34,686 nucleotides of DNA from Yersinia artesiana (GCF_902726545.1 NZ_CACVAD010000049.1:1-34686), one strand, 5' to 3'; positions 16,910 through 26,340 are shown, counted from the first letter of the stretch. Notes: generated from the sequence alone by a model not told the origin. A program made the numbers and translations.

Positions 16910-17359
16910 ATGCTGGAGGAAATTGCAGCAAATCCTAACTGGTTTTGGCTATCGCTCGGCGGCCTATTACTGGCAGCCGAGATGCTAGGGGCCAGTGGTT
17001 ATATGCTGTGGAGCGGTGTCGCCGCCGTGGTGGTCGGTATTCTGGTCTGGCTTTTTCCCTTTAGCTGGGAGATGCAAGGCGTGCTGTTTGCTGTTTTGAC
17101 AGTCGTATCAGCCATCTTGTGGTGGTATTGGCTCAGTAAGCGCATCAAGCCACAACCCGCGATGTTGAACCAGCGTAACCATCAATTACTGGGAACGCGG
17201 GCTACCCTGACGGAACCGACAGTTGATGGCTACGGCCGCATGAAAGTGGGTGATAGCAGTTGGCGCATTTATAGCGCTAATGAGCTAAATGTCGGCACCG
17301 AAGTTGAAGTCATTTTAGTGGAAGGCAATACCTTGCACGTCAGGGCTGTTCATCACTAA
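16910..17359 (+). CDS. ybbK: NfeD-like inner-membrane protein YbbK
   Basis: This 149-residue protein has two or three N-terminal membrane helices (WFWLSLGGLLLAAEMLGASG, a second near 35-50, and VLFAVLTVVSAILWWYWL) and a C-terminal soluble OB-fold (about 85-149, LLGTRATLTEPTVDGYGRMK onward). NfeD proteins pair with SPFH proteins such as QmcA. It starts 2 nt after qmcA ends, so translation is coupled. A hairpin 8 bp after the stop terminates the operon. Confidence 0.93.
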   Translation: MLEEIAANPNWFWLSLGGLLLAAEMLGASGYMLWSGVAAVVVGILVWLFPFSWEMQGVLFAVLTVVSAILWWYWLSKRIKPQPAMLNQRNHQLLGTRATLTEPTVDGYGRMKVGDSSWRIYSANELNVGTEVEVILVEGNTLHVRAVHH

Positions 17360-17367
17360 CACATTGA

Positions 17368-17395
17368 AAAGGCGTATTTATTTTGATACGCCTTT
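17368..17395. terminator. Terminator between ybbK and convergent cueR
   Basis: AAAGGCGTAT-TTATTTTG-ATACGCCTTT forms a perfect 10-bp stem with A/T-rich ends on both sides, placed between two convergent genes. It probably works in both directions. Confidence 0.75.
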
Positions 17396-17404
17396 CACAT
17401 AACA

Positions 17405-17824
17405 TTAGCCAACTTTTTGTTTCTCACTCCCGTGACAACACCCCGCCAGGTTATTGATAATCGGACAATCTGCACCATCATCCCCTGGGCACTCGTCTGC
17501 CAAAGCCAATAAACGTAATCGCATCTGATTGAGATCATTAATATGTTTCTCAATTTCCGCTACCTTTTGCAACGTCGCAGCTTTTACATCCGCACTGTGA
17601 CGAGCGGGGTCATGAAACAATGCCAGCAGCTCGCGGCATTCATCTAATGTAAAACCGACCTGCCGCGCCTGACGCAACAGTGTTAACTCTTCGATATGTT
17701 TGGCGCTGTAGCTTCGATAACCATTATCCGTGCGGATAGGCGGTGTCACCAGTTTCTTTTCTTCGTAAAAACGAATGGCCTTACTGGTTAAACCGGTTTT
17801 TTTTGCGACATCGCTAATATTCAT
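17405..17824 (-). CDS. cueR: MerR-family Cu(I)-responsive activator CueR
   Basis: This 139-residue protein has an N-terminal winged-helix DNA-binding domain ([29 protein letters not shown]), a dimerisation coiled coil and a metal loop. Cys112 and Cys120, the two Cu(I) ligands of E. coli CueR, are at identical positions ([11 protein letters not shown]), as is Ser77. The C-terminal CCHG motif is also kept. CueR senses Cu(I), Ag(I) or Au(I) and activates copA by distorting its 19-bp-spacer promoter, which lies directly upstream at 17834-17864. Divergent cueR/copA adjacency is common in Yersinia; in E. coli the genes lie apart. Confidence 0.97.
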   Translation of the reverse strand: MNISDVAKKTGLTSKAIRFYEEKKLVTPPIRTDNGYRSYSAKHIEELTLLRQARQVGFTLDECRELLALFHDPARHSADVKAATLQKVAEIEKHINDLNQMRLRLLALADECPGDDGADCPIINNLAGCCHGSEKQKVG

Positions 17825-17833
17825 TCGTCCCCC

Positions 17834-17864
17834 TTGACCTTCCCCTTGCTGGAAGGTTTAACCT
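17834..17864 (+). promoter_or_regulatory. CueR-controlled copA promoter
   Basis: TTGACC (17834-17839) and TAACCT (17859-17864) are separated by 19 bp, the over-long spacer typical of MerR-type promoters. The CueR dyad ACCTTCC-CCTTGCT-GGAAGGT (17837-17857) fills the spacer and is nearly identical to the E. coli copA site as I recall it. Transcription would run rightward, with a leader of about 150 nt before copA. Confidence 0.9.
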
Positions 17865-17921
17865 CTATAATTAGTGAAAGGAAGGATGTCAGTCAAGCGG
17901 AATAAAACCTGTACAGATCAA

Positions 17922-17954
17922 AGTCCGTTATTGCCCTAAATAAGCAATATGACT
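17922..17954 (+). other. Hairpin in the long copA leader
   Basis: AGTC...TATTGC (17922-17934) pairs with GCAATA.GACT (17944-17954): a 6-bp stem plus a 4-bp stem with a small internal loop. It is AT-rich and of modest stability. Function unknown. Confidence 0.3.
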
Positions 17955-18020
17955 GGGAATACCGACTAAACTTATCCCGACAAATTTATGGATAGGTTCC
18001 TACTCGATAAGGAGTCAACG

Positions 18021-20777
18021 ATGTTGCAAACCACAGTGCTGGCCTTACACGGCCTCTCCTGTATGAATTGTGCCAAACGCGTAAAAACGGCATTAGAAAG
18101 CCGTGAAGATGTTCATCATGCAGAAGTGAATGTTCACTATGCCAAGGTGACGGGCGAAGCCGAAACCACAACACTGATTGATACGGTGAAACAAGCGGGT
18201 TATCAGGCAGAAGAAGCTCAAACTCCTGATATTGAATTACAGCTCTCAGGTTTGAGTTGTGGGCACTGTACCGAATCTACGCGCAAAGCGCTGGAAGCCG
18301 TTCCTGGTGTGATTGCAGCAGATGTCTCCCTCGATAGTGCCAAAGTGTATGGCAAAGTTGAGGCACAAACGTTAATTGATGCTGTGGAGCAAGCAGGCTA
18401 TCACGCCACACTGCCGGGGGCGCAATCCCCAAAAACTGAGCCGCTGACTCACTCAGCCCCATCTTTGCCGGAATATCAGGCAGCGGCCTCTTCAACCATT
18501 CCGGCAGCAACAACTGACATTAAAAATACGCAACCCAGCCAGCCGGTAGCAAAACCTGCTGATAATGACAGTGTTCAGCTATTACTGACCGGGATGAGCT
18601 GTGCCAGTTGTGTATCTAAAGTACAAAATGCACTGCAAAGTGTTGATGGTGTTGAGGTCGCACGAGTCAATCTGGCGGAGCGCAGCGCATTAGTCACCGG
18701 TCACCCTAGCAATGAGGCACTGATCGCGGCGGTCAAAAATGCCGGCTATGGTGCTGAAATCATTGAAGATGAAGCAGAGCGGCGCGAGCGACAACAGCAA
18801 ATGTCGCAAGCCAGTATGAAGCGTTTTCAGTGGCAAGCGGCACTGGGGCTGTTATTGGGTATCCCATTGATGGGATGGGGGTTATTTGGCGGTAGTATGA
18901 CGCTAACCCCTGAGACTCAAACGCCCTGGCTGATAGTTGGGATAATCACCCTGTTGGTGATGATATTTGCCGGTGGGCATTTTTATCGTAATGCCTGGGT
19001 CAGCCTAAAAAATGGCAGTGCCACCATGGATACCCTGGTAGCGCTAGGTACCGGTGCGGCGTGGATCTACTCCATCACGGTAAATATCTGGCCGGATGTC
19101 TTCCCGATGGAAGCCCGCCATCTTTATTATGAAGCCAGCGCCATGATTATCGGTCTGATTAACCTTGGTCATGCGATGGAACAACGCGCCAGACAGCGCT
19201 CTTCCAATGCGCTGGAGCGCTTGTTGGATTTGGCCCCGCCGACTGCGCGGTTGCTGACCGATGAAGGTGAGAAACTCATCCCATTGGCCGATGTGCAACT
19301 GGGCATGACCTTGCGTTTGACCACCGGTGATCGCGTGCCAGTGGATGGTGAGATTGTCCAAGGCGAAGTGTGGATGGATGAAGCCATGTTGACTGGCGAA
19401 CCTATCCCACAACAAAAGTCCGCCGGTGATGTTGTCCATGCCGGGACACAAGTGCAGGATGGCACGGTGCTGTTTCGCGCCAATGCTATCGGCAGCCAAA
19501 CAACATTAGCGCGCATCATTAAGCTAGTGCGTCAGGCTCAAAGCAGCAAGCCAGAGATTGGTAAGCTGGCCGATAGGATCTCTGCGGTATTTGTGCCAAC
19601 GGTGGTCGCCATTGCCGTTATTGCTGGGTTGATTTGGTATTTCTTCGGCCCGCAACCGCAATTGGTCTATACCCTGGTGGTCGCCACCACGGTGCTGATC
19701 ATCGCCTGCCCTTGTGCGCTTGGGCTGGCAACACCGATGTCAATCATTTCGGGCGTGGGTCGGGCGGCTGAATTTGGGGTATTAGTGCGTGATGCCGATG
19801 CGTTGCAGCAGGCCAGTAATCTCGACACCTTGGTGTTCGACAAAACCGGCACTCTGACCGAAGGGCATCCGCAAGTGGTCGCCATTCATACCTTTAATGG
19901 GGTCAGTGAGCAGCAAGCGCTGGAATGGGCAGCCGCATTGGAAACCGGCTCGAATCACCCGCTGGCACGCGCTATTTTACAGCGCGCCGAGGGGCTGACA
20001 CTGGCAACAGTCAACCAATTCCGTACATTACGTGGTTTAGGTGTTAGTGGTGAGGTTGATGGCGTGGCGCTGTTGCTGGGGAATAATCGCCTGCTGGAAG
20101 AGCAACAGATTGATACCAGTGAGTTGCAATCATTAATACAGCAACAAGCTGAAAGTGGTACAACTCCGGTTATTCTGACGGCACGAGGTAAGCCTGCGGC
20201 ACTGCTATCAATACGCGATCCTCTGCGCAGTGACAGTATCAGCGCGCTGCAACGCTTGCATCAGCTCGGATACAATCTGGTGATGTTAACCGGTGATAAC
20301 CCTATTACCGCCAATGCCATAGCCAAAGAAGCAGGTATTGATCAGGTGATCGCCGGTGTCCTGCCGGATGGTAAAGCTGAAGCTATCAAGCAACTGCAAG
20401 CTGCCGGGCATAAAGTGGCCATGATTGGTGATGGTATTAATGATGCGCCAGCACTGGCGCAGGCCGACGTCGGGATTGCCATGGGGGGCGGCAGTGATAT
20501 TGCGATTGAAACTGCGGCTATTACCTTGATGCGCCATAGCCTGCACGGGGTTGTGGATGCGGTCGAGCTTTCCAAGGCAACACTGCGCAATATGAAGCAA
20601 AACCTGCTGGGCGCTTTTTTCTACAATGCGCTGGGGATCCCCATTGCGGCGGGTATTCTATTCCCGTTCACTGGCACACTGCTCAGCCCGGTGGTTGCTG
20701 GTGCAGCTATGGCACTCTCCTCCATTACCGTAGTCAGTAACGCTAATCGCTTATTGCGTTTTAAACCTAAACAATAA
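18021..20777 (+). CDS. copA: P1B-type Cu(+)-exporting ATPase CopA with three N-terminal metal-binding domains
   Basis: CopA exports Cu(I) and Ag(I) from cytosol to periplasm. ATG at 18021 is chosen because AAGGAG lies 6 nt upstream. The protein has 918 residues, against 834 in E. coli; the difference is largely an extra heavy-metal-associated domain. The three CxxC motifs are at Cys14/17 (GLSCMNC), Cys80/83 (GLSCGHC) and Cys194/197 (GMSCASC). Domains 2 and 3 are separated by a Pro/Ala/Ser-rich linker (133-182). Core motifs are CPC at 563-565 (IACPCALG), DKTGT with phosphorylated Asp607, the SNHPLARA His-Pro of P1B pumps, and GDGIND with Asp804. Control is by CueR at 17834-17864. A frameshift signal at 18428-18505 should give a short two-domain copper-chaperone product. 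Two hairpins follow the gene. Confidence 0.98.
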   Translation: MLQTTVLALHGLSCMNCAKRVKTALESREDVHHAEVNVHYAKVTGEAETTTLIDTVKQAGYQAEEAQTPDIELQLSGLSCGHCTESTRKALEAVPGVIAADVSLDSAKVYGKVEAQTLIDAVEQAGYHATLPGAQSPKTEPLTHSAPSLPEYQAAASSTIPAATTDIKNTQPSQPVAKPADNDSVQLLLTGMSCASCVSKVQNALQSVDGVEVARVNLAERSALVTGHPSNEALIAAVKNAGYGAEIIEDEAERRERQQQMSQASMKRFQWQAALGLLLGIPLMGWGLFGGSMTLTPETQTPWLIVGIITLLVMIFAGGHFYRNAWVSLKNGSATMDTLVALGTGAAWIYSITVNIWPDVFPMEARHLYYEASAMIIGLINLGHAMEQRARQRSSNALERLLDLAPPTARLLTDEGEKLIPLADVQLGMTLRLTTGDRVPVDGEIVQGEVWMDEAMLTGEPIPQQKSAGDVVHAGTQVQDGTVLFRANAIGSQTTLARIIKLVRQAQSSKPEIGKLADRISAVFVPTVVAIAVIAGLIWYFFGPQPQLVYTLVVATTVLIIACPCALGLATPMSIISGVGRAAEFGVLVRDADALQQASNLDTLVFDKTGTLTEGHPQVVAIHTFNGVSEQQALEWAAALETGSNHPLARAILQRAEGLTLATVNQFRTLRGLGVSGEVDGVALLLGNNRLLEEQQIDTSELQSLIQQQAESGTTPVILTARGKPAALLSIRDPLRSDSISALQRLHQLGYNLVMLTGDNPITANAIAKEAGIDQVIAGVLPDGKAEAIKQLQAAGHKVAMIGDGINDAPALAQADVGIAMGGGSDIAIETAAITLMRHSLHGVVDAVELSKATLRNMKQNLLGAFFYNALGIPIAAGILFPFTGTLLSPVVAGAAMALSSITVVSNANRLLRFKPKQ
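18428..18505 (+). promoter_or_regulatory. Programmed -1 frameshift signal producing a CopA(Z)-like chaperone
   Basis: The heptamer C-CCA-AAA (18428-18434) sits in the X-XXY-YYZ phase of copA. After a -1 slip at Lys138 the next codons are AAC (Asn) and TGA (18437-18439), so the product would stop at 139 residues and contain metal-binding domains 1 and 2. Downstream, CCGCTG (18441-18446) pairs with CAGCGG (18481-18486), extendable by GAG/CTC around a bulged C. GCCGGAAT (18467-18474), in the loop, is a perfect 8-bp complement of ATTCCGGC (18498-18505). This gives an H-type pseudoknot 3-6 nt after the slip site. E. coli copA is known to use this mechanism. Confidence 0.85.
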
Positions 20778-20784
20778 AAACTCG

Positions 20785-20839
20785 GTGGCGCACAACACTT
20801 TCTTGTGCGCCACTAAGCGTTTAGGATACAGAAAACGCT
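20785..20839 (+). terminator. Tandem hairpins after copA
   Basis: GTGGCGCACAA-CACTTTC-TTGTGCGCCAC (20785-20813) is a perfect 11-bp stem. It is followed by AGCGTTT...AAACGCT (20816-20839, 7 bp). Neither is followed by a long U-tract, so they may slow or protect rather than fully terminate before ybaP. Confidence 0.6.
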
Positions 20840-20858
20840 AAAAGAGAAGCACATAGGC

Positions 20859-21668
20859 ATGGGTCAATTATTACGCCGCATCGCAAAATTTTTAGGGGTT
20901 GGTGCTCCAACCACCTACTCCTACCCCGCTTTAGATGTCACCTTAACCGGTGAACGCCACCTGCATCTGGTCGGCAGCATCCATATGGGAACCGAAGGTA
21001 TGTTTCCCCTCCCCCACGAATTGCTGAATAAATTGAATCAGGCTGATGCACTTATTGTGGAAGCTGATATCACTGGTGCAACCTCGCCGTTTGGTCACGA
21101 AAATCTGGCCGAACCGTTGATTGACCGATTATCTGAAGAACACTATCAACAGTTATTACAGCGCTGCGAAGAGCTGGATAATGACCCTCACTCCATGGCC
21201 TTTCTGCCCGCATGGCAAGTCGCCTTGATGCTTCAGGCCCGCCAGGCCCAACGTTTAGGATTACGTGGTGAATATGGCATTGATTATCAATTGCTGAACG
21301 CGGCCGCAGCGCAGGAGAAAACCGTTATTGAGCTGGAAGGCGCACAAATGCAGCTCGATTTACTGGATACATTGCCCGACAACGGCATGTCTTTACTGCT
21401 CGATACCTTAACTCACTGGCACACCAACGCTCGTCTGTTGCAAACTATGATTGGCTGGTGGCTGGAGCATCATCCGGTCAATGACCTGTCCACACTGGCT
21501 CCTACCTTTAGTCAGGGGTTGTACGACGTACTGATGATACAGCGCAATAAACGCTGGCAGCAGCAGCTTGAACAACTGCCAGCCGGTCACTATGTGGTCG
21601 CGGTTGGCGCATTACATTTATATGGCGAAGGGAATCTCCCTGAACTCTTGCAGCCCGGTCATTTGTAA
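20859..21668 (+). CDS. ybaP: TraB/GumN-family protein YbaP
   Basis: This 269-residue protein resembles E. coli YbaP (264). The family has two GxxH motifs and an acidic pair: HLVGSIHMG near the N-terminus, the VEADI glutamate, and VVAVGALHLYGEGNLPELL at the C-terminus. These suggest a metal-dependent peptidase-like fold, as in TIKI/TraB proteins, but the bacterial function is not established. There is no obvious signal peptide. It follows copA by 81 bp; only part of its transcription need come from copA given the hairpins between them. Confidence 0.92.
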   Translation: MGQLLRRIAKFLGVGAPTTYSYPALDVTLTGERHLHLVGSIHMGTEGMFPLPHELLNKLNQADALIVEADITGATSPFGHENLAEPLIDRLSEEHYQQLLQRCEELDNDPHSMAFLPAWQVALMLQARQAQRLGLRGEYGIDYQLLNAAAAQEKTVIELEGAQMQLDLLDTLPDNGMSLLLDTLTHWHTNARLLQTMIGWWLEHHPVNDLSTLAPTFSQGLYDVLMIQRNKRWQQQLEQLPAGHYVVAVGALHLYGEGNLPELLQPGHL

Positions 21669-21682
21669 AAAATACAAAAAAA

Positions 21683-21704
21683 TGGCCGATATCGCTATCG
21701 GCCA
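21683..21704 (+). terminator. Hairpin after ybaP
   Basis: TGGCCGATA-TCGC-TATCGGCCA is a perfect 9-bp stem 14 bp after the ybaP stop. A-rich sequence precedes it but no U-tract follows. Confidence 0.6.
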
Positions 21705-21941
21705 GTCAAAGAGGAATTTTCATTATTTTAGTTATTTAGCCCCCATATTCCTTGCGGAAAATATGAGCAGCCCGTATAGGGTAGCAACCTGACGATTAGA
21801 TTAGCAACTGACATTCATCATATATTGTATCGCATCGGATCATTGTGCTGATTTTATTAGGTTAATTTTTAGTCCTGCGCCAAAGATTGGGTGTAGGATA
21901 TTCCAACTGAATAAATTTTCATTTTAAATTGGACGTTTATT

Positions 21942-22421
21942 ATGACACCTGCAGTCGTTTTGCTGGAAAAACAAAAAGTTCCTTTCATATTGCACCCTTA
22001 TCACCATGACGCCACAGAAACTAATTTCGGTGATGAAGCGGTTAAAAAACTGGGCCTCAATGCCGATCAAGTTTATAAAACATTGCTGGTTGCGTTAAAT
22101 GGCGATGCCAAAAATCTGGCGGTAGCCGTCACACCCGTCGCTACCCAACTTGATCTTAAGAAAGTGGCGCGTGCATTAGGGGCAAAAAAAGCCGAAATGG
22201 CAGATCCACAATTGGCGCAACGCAGCACCGGCTATTTAGTCGGCGGCATCAGCCCATTGGGGCAGAAAAAACGCTTACCTACTGTGATTGATAGCCCTGC
22301 TCAAGACTATGCCACCATATTTGTTTCCGGCGGTAAGCGGGGGTTAGATATTGAATTGGCAGCAACAGACCTATGCCGTTTATTGCAGGGCACCTTTGCT
22401 GATATCGCCAAGCGGGATTAA
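21942..22421 (+). CDS. ybaK: Cys-tRNA(Pro)/Cys-tRNA(Cys) deacylase YbaK
   Basis: This 159-residue single-domain editing enzyme is of the YbaK/ProX family. It hydrolyses Cys-tRNA(Pro) formed by ProRS and thereby protects proline codons. The family's key lysine is in [11 protein letters not shown]. Other conserved blocks are [40 protein letters not shown] and [13 protein letters not shown]. Its own promoter probably lies in the 273-bp AT-rich spacer after ybaP, which has no other gene. A strong hairpin follows at 22436. Confidence 0.96.
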   Translation: MTPAVVLLEKQKVPFILHPYHHDATETNFGDEAVKKLGLNADQVYKTLLVALNGDAKNLAVAVTPVATQLDLKKVARALGAKKAEMADPQLAQRSTGYLVGGISPLGQKKRLPTVIDSPAQDYATIFVSGGKRGLDIELAATDLCRLLQGTFADIAKRD

Positions 22422-22435
22422 GTCATCACAAAGAT

Positions 22436-22459
22436 GAAAGGGCTAAATATAGCCCTTTC
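22436..22459. terminator. Terminator after ybaK
   Basis: GAAAGGGCTA-AATA-TAGCCCTTTC is a perfect 10-bp stem 14 bp after the ybaK stop and just before the convergent small gene at 22473. It probably serves both. Confidence 0.75.
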
Positions 22460-22472
22460 AAAGATAATTAAC

Positions 22473-22733
22473 TTATTGTCTAAAAAGTTCTTTTACGCTA
22501 AATAAACCTTTATCACCGTGATTAGTTTTAATTGAGGAATATAACACTATTGGTTTTTTTAAACTTCCACCTTGCAAATCTGGTTTATGCATGGTGCCAA
22601 GATCACAGAAAGGTATCTCCCAGAGCGGCAACTGAGAGCATCGTAAGAAACAAGTAGGTTGGTGGAAACAAGCCATTGCACTCGCGACAGGTAGTGCGGC
22701 GAGCATTGCAATAATTATTTTATGAAAGCGCAT
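22473..22733 (-). CDS. Small exported protein of unknown function
   Basis: An 86-residue product starts MRFHKIIIAMLAALPVASAM. The start is supported by AGGAGG 7 nt upstream; an in-frame start 9 codons earlier has none. Lys plus a hydrophobic core and a small-residue end (ASAMA) form a good Sec signal peptide, cleaved near Ala20-Met-Ala or just before the Cys. The sequence is not a canonical lipobox. The mature part has four Cys (ACFHQPTCFLRC and PFCDLG) close enough for two disulfides in the periplasm, and a polar C-terminus. I do not recognise it. It stands alone between convergent ybaK and upstream ushA on the same strand, 237 bp away. Confidence 0.7.
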   Translation of the reverse strand: MRFHKIIIAMLAALPVASAMACFHQPTCFLRCSQLPLWEIPFCDLGTMHKPDLQGGSLKKPIVLYSSIKTNHGDKGLFSVKELFRQ

Positions 22734-22970
22734 AGTGAGCCTCCTGAACCTAATATCCAATAAATAACAAGTAATTTACTTACCATCTTTGGCTTAGCCC
22801 CAGTGATATTCTCTCACTTAGGCAAAGTATATTTTATGAACAGAAATATAAACAACACATCAACAAAAAAACATTTTCCTCTTAACGCATCTTGGCTTTG
22901 ATATATTCCAAATGAAAATAAGAATTATATAATAGGAGCCACTAACTATAGTGCCTCCTTATCTAATTAA

Positions 22971-24623
22971 TTATTTATAAACAATCTCACCTTTCGGCTG
23001 ATATTGGCTGGCATCCAGTGGTGAGTGCTTTTCAATATACTGTTTAAGCACCTCTGCGTCGATAAAACCGGTATTTACATAGCTCGGCAAAGTATCAATC
23101 TTCGGATAACCATCACCACCTAGCGCATTGAAATTCAAGGTTGCCAGACGATAGATTTTATTCGGATCTAACGGTTTACCTTGTATTTTCACATCACTGA
23201 CACCCTTTCCATCAGCGACTAAACTGACATTGGCAAATTGTGCATAAGCACCTGAATCGACTTTCTTATTAGCAACAACTGCCAGATATTTCTCAACTTC
23301 ACTGCCTTTCATATCGGCATAAACCAGGGTATTACCAAATGGCTGGACCTTAAGAACATCTTTATAGGTAATATCCCCAGCATCGATAGAGTCACGAACC
23401 CCGCCGCCACTCATCACCGCAAAATCAGCACCCGCACGTTCCATTTGTGCGGCCAAAAGCAGGCGTGCCAAATTGGTTTGTTCAAAACGCACTTTGCTGC
23501 GATCCCCCTCCAACTTGCCATTCACACTCCCCACTTTGACATCCAACTGCGCTTTGCCCTGTTGTTCAAATGGTGTCAGCAGTTTCAGCATTGACGGATC
23601 TTGAGCAATCTCTTGCGTATAAAAGATGCGCTCACTGGTCCCATCAGCCTTCTCAACTTTTTTCTTCAAATTGATTGGGATTAACTGATAGCTCACTAAC
23701 TTCAACTCGCCATTACGGAATTTAAAGTCTGCCCGCCCCACATATTTGCCCCATTCATGCGCTTGTACGATCCAAGTGCCATTCTGCCGATCAGGAGCAC
23801 AAGGCGTGCCGGGCACATAATCAGCTTGCTTATGGTTCTCACTGGCCATACAGACCGGATCTTGTGAGTGCCCACCCACAATCATATCCAGATAACCCGC
23901 CGGTAAGCTGCGCGCCATCTCGACATCGCCCGGCGCATTCGATCCGTGCTTGCCATCATCGTAATGGCCCATATGAGTCGCGGCGATAATAATGTCAGGC
24001 TTTTCGGTTTCTCTCAGTTGCTCGACAACTTGCTTTGCTTCAACTGCGGGTACGCGAAATTCAATATCCGTGAAATACTCGGGATTACCGATCTTAGCGG
24101 TATCGTCGGTGGTTAAACCAATCACTGCAATTTTCACACCTTGCTTATCAAACAGAGCATAAGGTTTGAATAATCGCTGTTGGGTACTTTTCTGATAAAT
24201 GTTGGCGGATAATAGCGGGAAAGTGGCCCACTTCTCTTGCTGACGCAGCACACTGAGAGGATTATCAAACTCGTGGTTGCCGATAGCCATAGCATCATAA
24301 CCGACCAAATTCATGCCGCGGAAATCAGGCTCAGCATCCTGTAAATCAGATTCCGGAACACCGGTATTGATATCTCCGCCGGAGAGCAGCAACAGGCTTC
24401 CCCCTTCTGCGGCAACTTGTTTGCGAATGTCATCAACTAACGTTTTCTGTGCCGCCAGACCATATTCGCCGTGATCATTTTGCCAGAAGTGACCGTGGTG
24501 GTCATTGGTGTGCAATATGGTGATATCGTAAGTTTTATCTTTTTCCCAAGCCGCAGCCCATCCCGGTGCAAACGCCAGCGACACAGCCAAAGCACATGCT
24601 GTGGTCGATAATGAAAAACGCAT
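22971..24623 (-). CDS. ushA: Periplasmic UDP-sugar hydrolase / 5'-nucleotidase
   Basis: UshA hydrolyses UDP-sugars and 5'-nucleotides in the periplasm for salvage. ATG at 24623 is chosen because GGAG lies 7 nt upstream and gives a normal signal peptide (MRFSLSTTACALAVSLAFAP, cleaved after WAAA). The product is 550 residues, the same as E. coli; the in-frame start 28 codons upstream would bury the signal. Metallophosphatase motifs are ILHTNDHHGHF, SGGDINTG, IGNHEFD, AATHMGHYD and VGGHSQDP. The C-terminal substrate domain includes NFNALGGDGYP, and a Cys pair in VCMASEN and GTPCAPD is kept. Confidence 0.98.
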   Translation of the reverse strand: MRFSLSTTACALAVSLAFAPGWAAAWEKDKTYDITILHTNDHHGHFWQNDHGEYGLAAQKTLVDDIRKQVAAEGGSLLLLSGGDINTGVPESDLQDAEPDFRGMNLVGYDAMAIGNHEFDNPLSVLRQQEKWATFPLLSANIYQKSTQQRLFKPYALFDKQGVKIAVIGLTTDDTAKIGNPEYFTDIEFRVPAVEAKQVVEQLRETEKPDIIIAATHMGHYDDGKHGSNAPGDVEMARSLPAGYLDMIVGGHSQDPVCMASENHKQADYVPGTPCAPDRQNGTWIVQAHEWGKYVGRADFKFRNGELKLVSYQLIPINLKKKVEKADGTSERIFYTQEIAQDPSMLKLLTPFEQQGKAQLDVKVGSVNGKLEGDRSKVRFEQTNLARLLLAAQMERAGADFAVMSGGGVRDSIDAGDITYKDVLKVQPFGNTLVYADMKGSEVEKYLAVVANKKVDSGAYAQFANVSLVADGKGVSDVKIQGKPLDPNKIYRLATLNFNALGGDGYPKIDTLPSYVNTGFIDAEVLKQYIEKHSPLDASQYQPKGEIVYK

Positions 24624-24889
24624 CGCAAATCTCCATGTGGTCGTTAAAACCAGCACGTTCAGTGCCAGTTTAATGAGTGAAAATGGGGTGACACATACCA
24701 ATATCATGATAAATCAAGATCATACTGTGACTGAGTTCGTATTATAGTCTGATGATCTTTGGGTGAATTTCAGAATATTTGAATATATATCAAATTGTAT
24801 CTGCTGTAGTAAAAATCATTCAATCTGCATAATATGTATCCATTACAAACATATTATTAGCAGTGAAAATTATTAGGCGAATACTCACT

Positions 24890-26104
24890 ATGACCGATCG
24901 TTCTGAGACTGGATTCCCCCCCTCCGTCAATACCACTGTCAAACGCACGTCTTTCTCTATATTGGGTGCTATCAGCGTATCTCACTTACTTAACGATATG
25001 ATCCAGTCGCTGATTCTGGCGATTTATCCGCTATTACAAGCCGAGTTTTCCCTGAGTTTTGCGCAGATTGGATTAATCACCCTCACCTATCAGCTTACCG
25101 CCTCATTATTACAGCCGCTGATTGGCCTCTATACCGATAAGCATCCACAACCCTATTCACTGCCGATTGGCATGGGTTTTACCTTATCGGGCATTCTGCT
25201 GCTCGCCATCGCCACCACTTTCCCGGTGGTTTTACTGGCAGCAGCCTTAGTCGGAACCGGTTCTTCGGTCTTCCACCCAGAATCCTCGCGCGTAGCTCGC
25301 ATGGCATCCGGTGGCCGTCACGGTATGGCTCAGTCTATTTTTCAGGTGGGAGGCAATTTCGGCAGCGCTCTGGGGCCATTATTAGCCGCAATCCTTATTG
25401 CGCCTTATGGTAAAGGTAATGTGGGTTGGTTCTCACTTGCGGCACTGCTCGCCATTGTGGTGCTGTTGCAGGTCAGTAAATGGTACCAACAACAGCAAAG
25501 AGCAACACACGGCAAAGTAGTAAAAGTTTCATCGGCCAAAATGCTGCCTAAAAAGACGGTTATTAGTGCGTTAGCTATCTTGATGGTGCTGATATTCTCT
25601 AAATACTTCTATTTGACTAGTATCAGCAGCTATTACACCTTTTATCTGATGCATAAGTTCGGTGTTTCGGTACAAAATGCCCAAATACATTTATTTGTAT
25701 TCTTGTTTGCCGTCGCCGCTGGTACCATCATTGGCGGGCCTCTTGGCGATAGGATAGGTCGAAAGTATGTTATTTGGGGGTCAATATTAGGCGTTGCGCC
25801 ATTTACCCTTATTTTACCCTACGTTTCTCTGTATTGGACGGGGGTTTTAACCGTGATCATTGGACTTATCCTCGCCTCCGCCTTCTCGGCAATACTGGTG
25901 TATGCGCAAGAGCTTATTCCAGGAAAAGTGGGCATGGTATCCGGTCTATTCTTCGGTTTTGCTTTCGGTATGGGGGGGTTAGGTGCGGCTGTACTAGGGT
26001 ATGTTGCAGATTTAACCAGTATTGAGCTGGTTTATCAAATATGTGCATTCTTACCATTACTGGGGGTAATTACGGTTTTCTTGCCCAATATAGAAGATAA
26101 GTAA
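24890..26104 (+). CDS. fsr: MFS transporter, fosmidomycin-resistance type
   Basis: This 404-residue, 12-helix major facilitator protein is homologous to E. coli Fsr (406). ATG at 24890 (MTDRSETGFPP) follows AGGCGA at about 12 nt; an upstream in-frame GTG at 24863 is less likely by length. Conserved blocks are SHLLNDMIQSLILAIYPLL in helix 1, GSSVFHPESSRVARMASGG and IFQVGGNFGSALGPLLAA in the first half, and GGPLGDRIGRKYVIWGSILG (MFS motif A) and QELIPGKVGMVSGLFFGFAF in the second. Fsr exports fosmidomycin when overexpressed; its native substrate is unclear. It is divergent from ushA across a 266-bp AT-rich region that must hold both promoters. Confidence 0.94.
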   Translation: MTDRSETGFPPSVNTTVKRTSFSILGAISVSHLLNDMIQSLILAIYPLLQAEFSLSFAQIGLITLTYQLTASLLQPLIGLYTDKHPQPYSLPIGMGFTLSGILLLAIATTFPVVLLAAALVGTGSSVFHPESSRVARMASGGRHGMAQSIFQVGGNFGSALGPLLAAILIAPYGKGNVGWFSLAALLAIVVLLQVSKWYQQQQRATHGKVVKVSSAKMLPKKTVISALAILMVLIFSKYFYLTSISSYYTFYLMHKFGVSVQNAQIHLFVFLFAVAAGTIIGGPLGDRIGRKYVIWGSILGVAPFTLILPYVSLYWTGVLTVIIGLILASAFSAILVYAQELIPGKVGMVSGLFFGFAFGMGGLGAAVLGYVADLTSIELVYQICAFLPLLGVITVFLPNIEDK

Positions 26105-26340
26105 TAGTAATAGCCCTATAATCCCGACTGAGTTCTGTGTTTCAGTTGGGAGATTTCCCTGCGTAATAGAGATAGAAACAGCAAATCCCTCACAAACAAC
26201 CACTTCAAACAATTTCCATGCCAAAGCTGATCTTTATCGATAAAAAATTAAATTTTATCGCGCATTGATCGCATAAATGAAATAAACTGATGTTATTGCT
26301 GTGAAATGCTTGCCGCCCTACCGAACTAGAAGGAGTCTGG

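Noticed and set aside
24863-24889. GTG at 24863 as the fsr start
   Set aside because: It would add nine residues with no better ribosome-binding site; starting at 24890 gives 404 residues, matching the E. coli length of 406.
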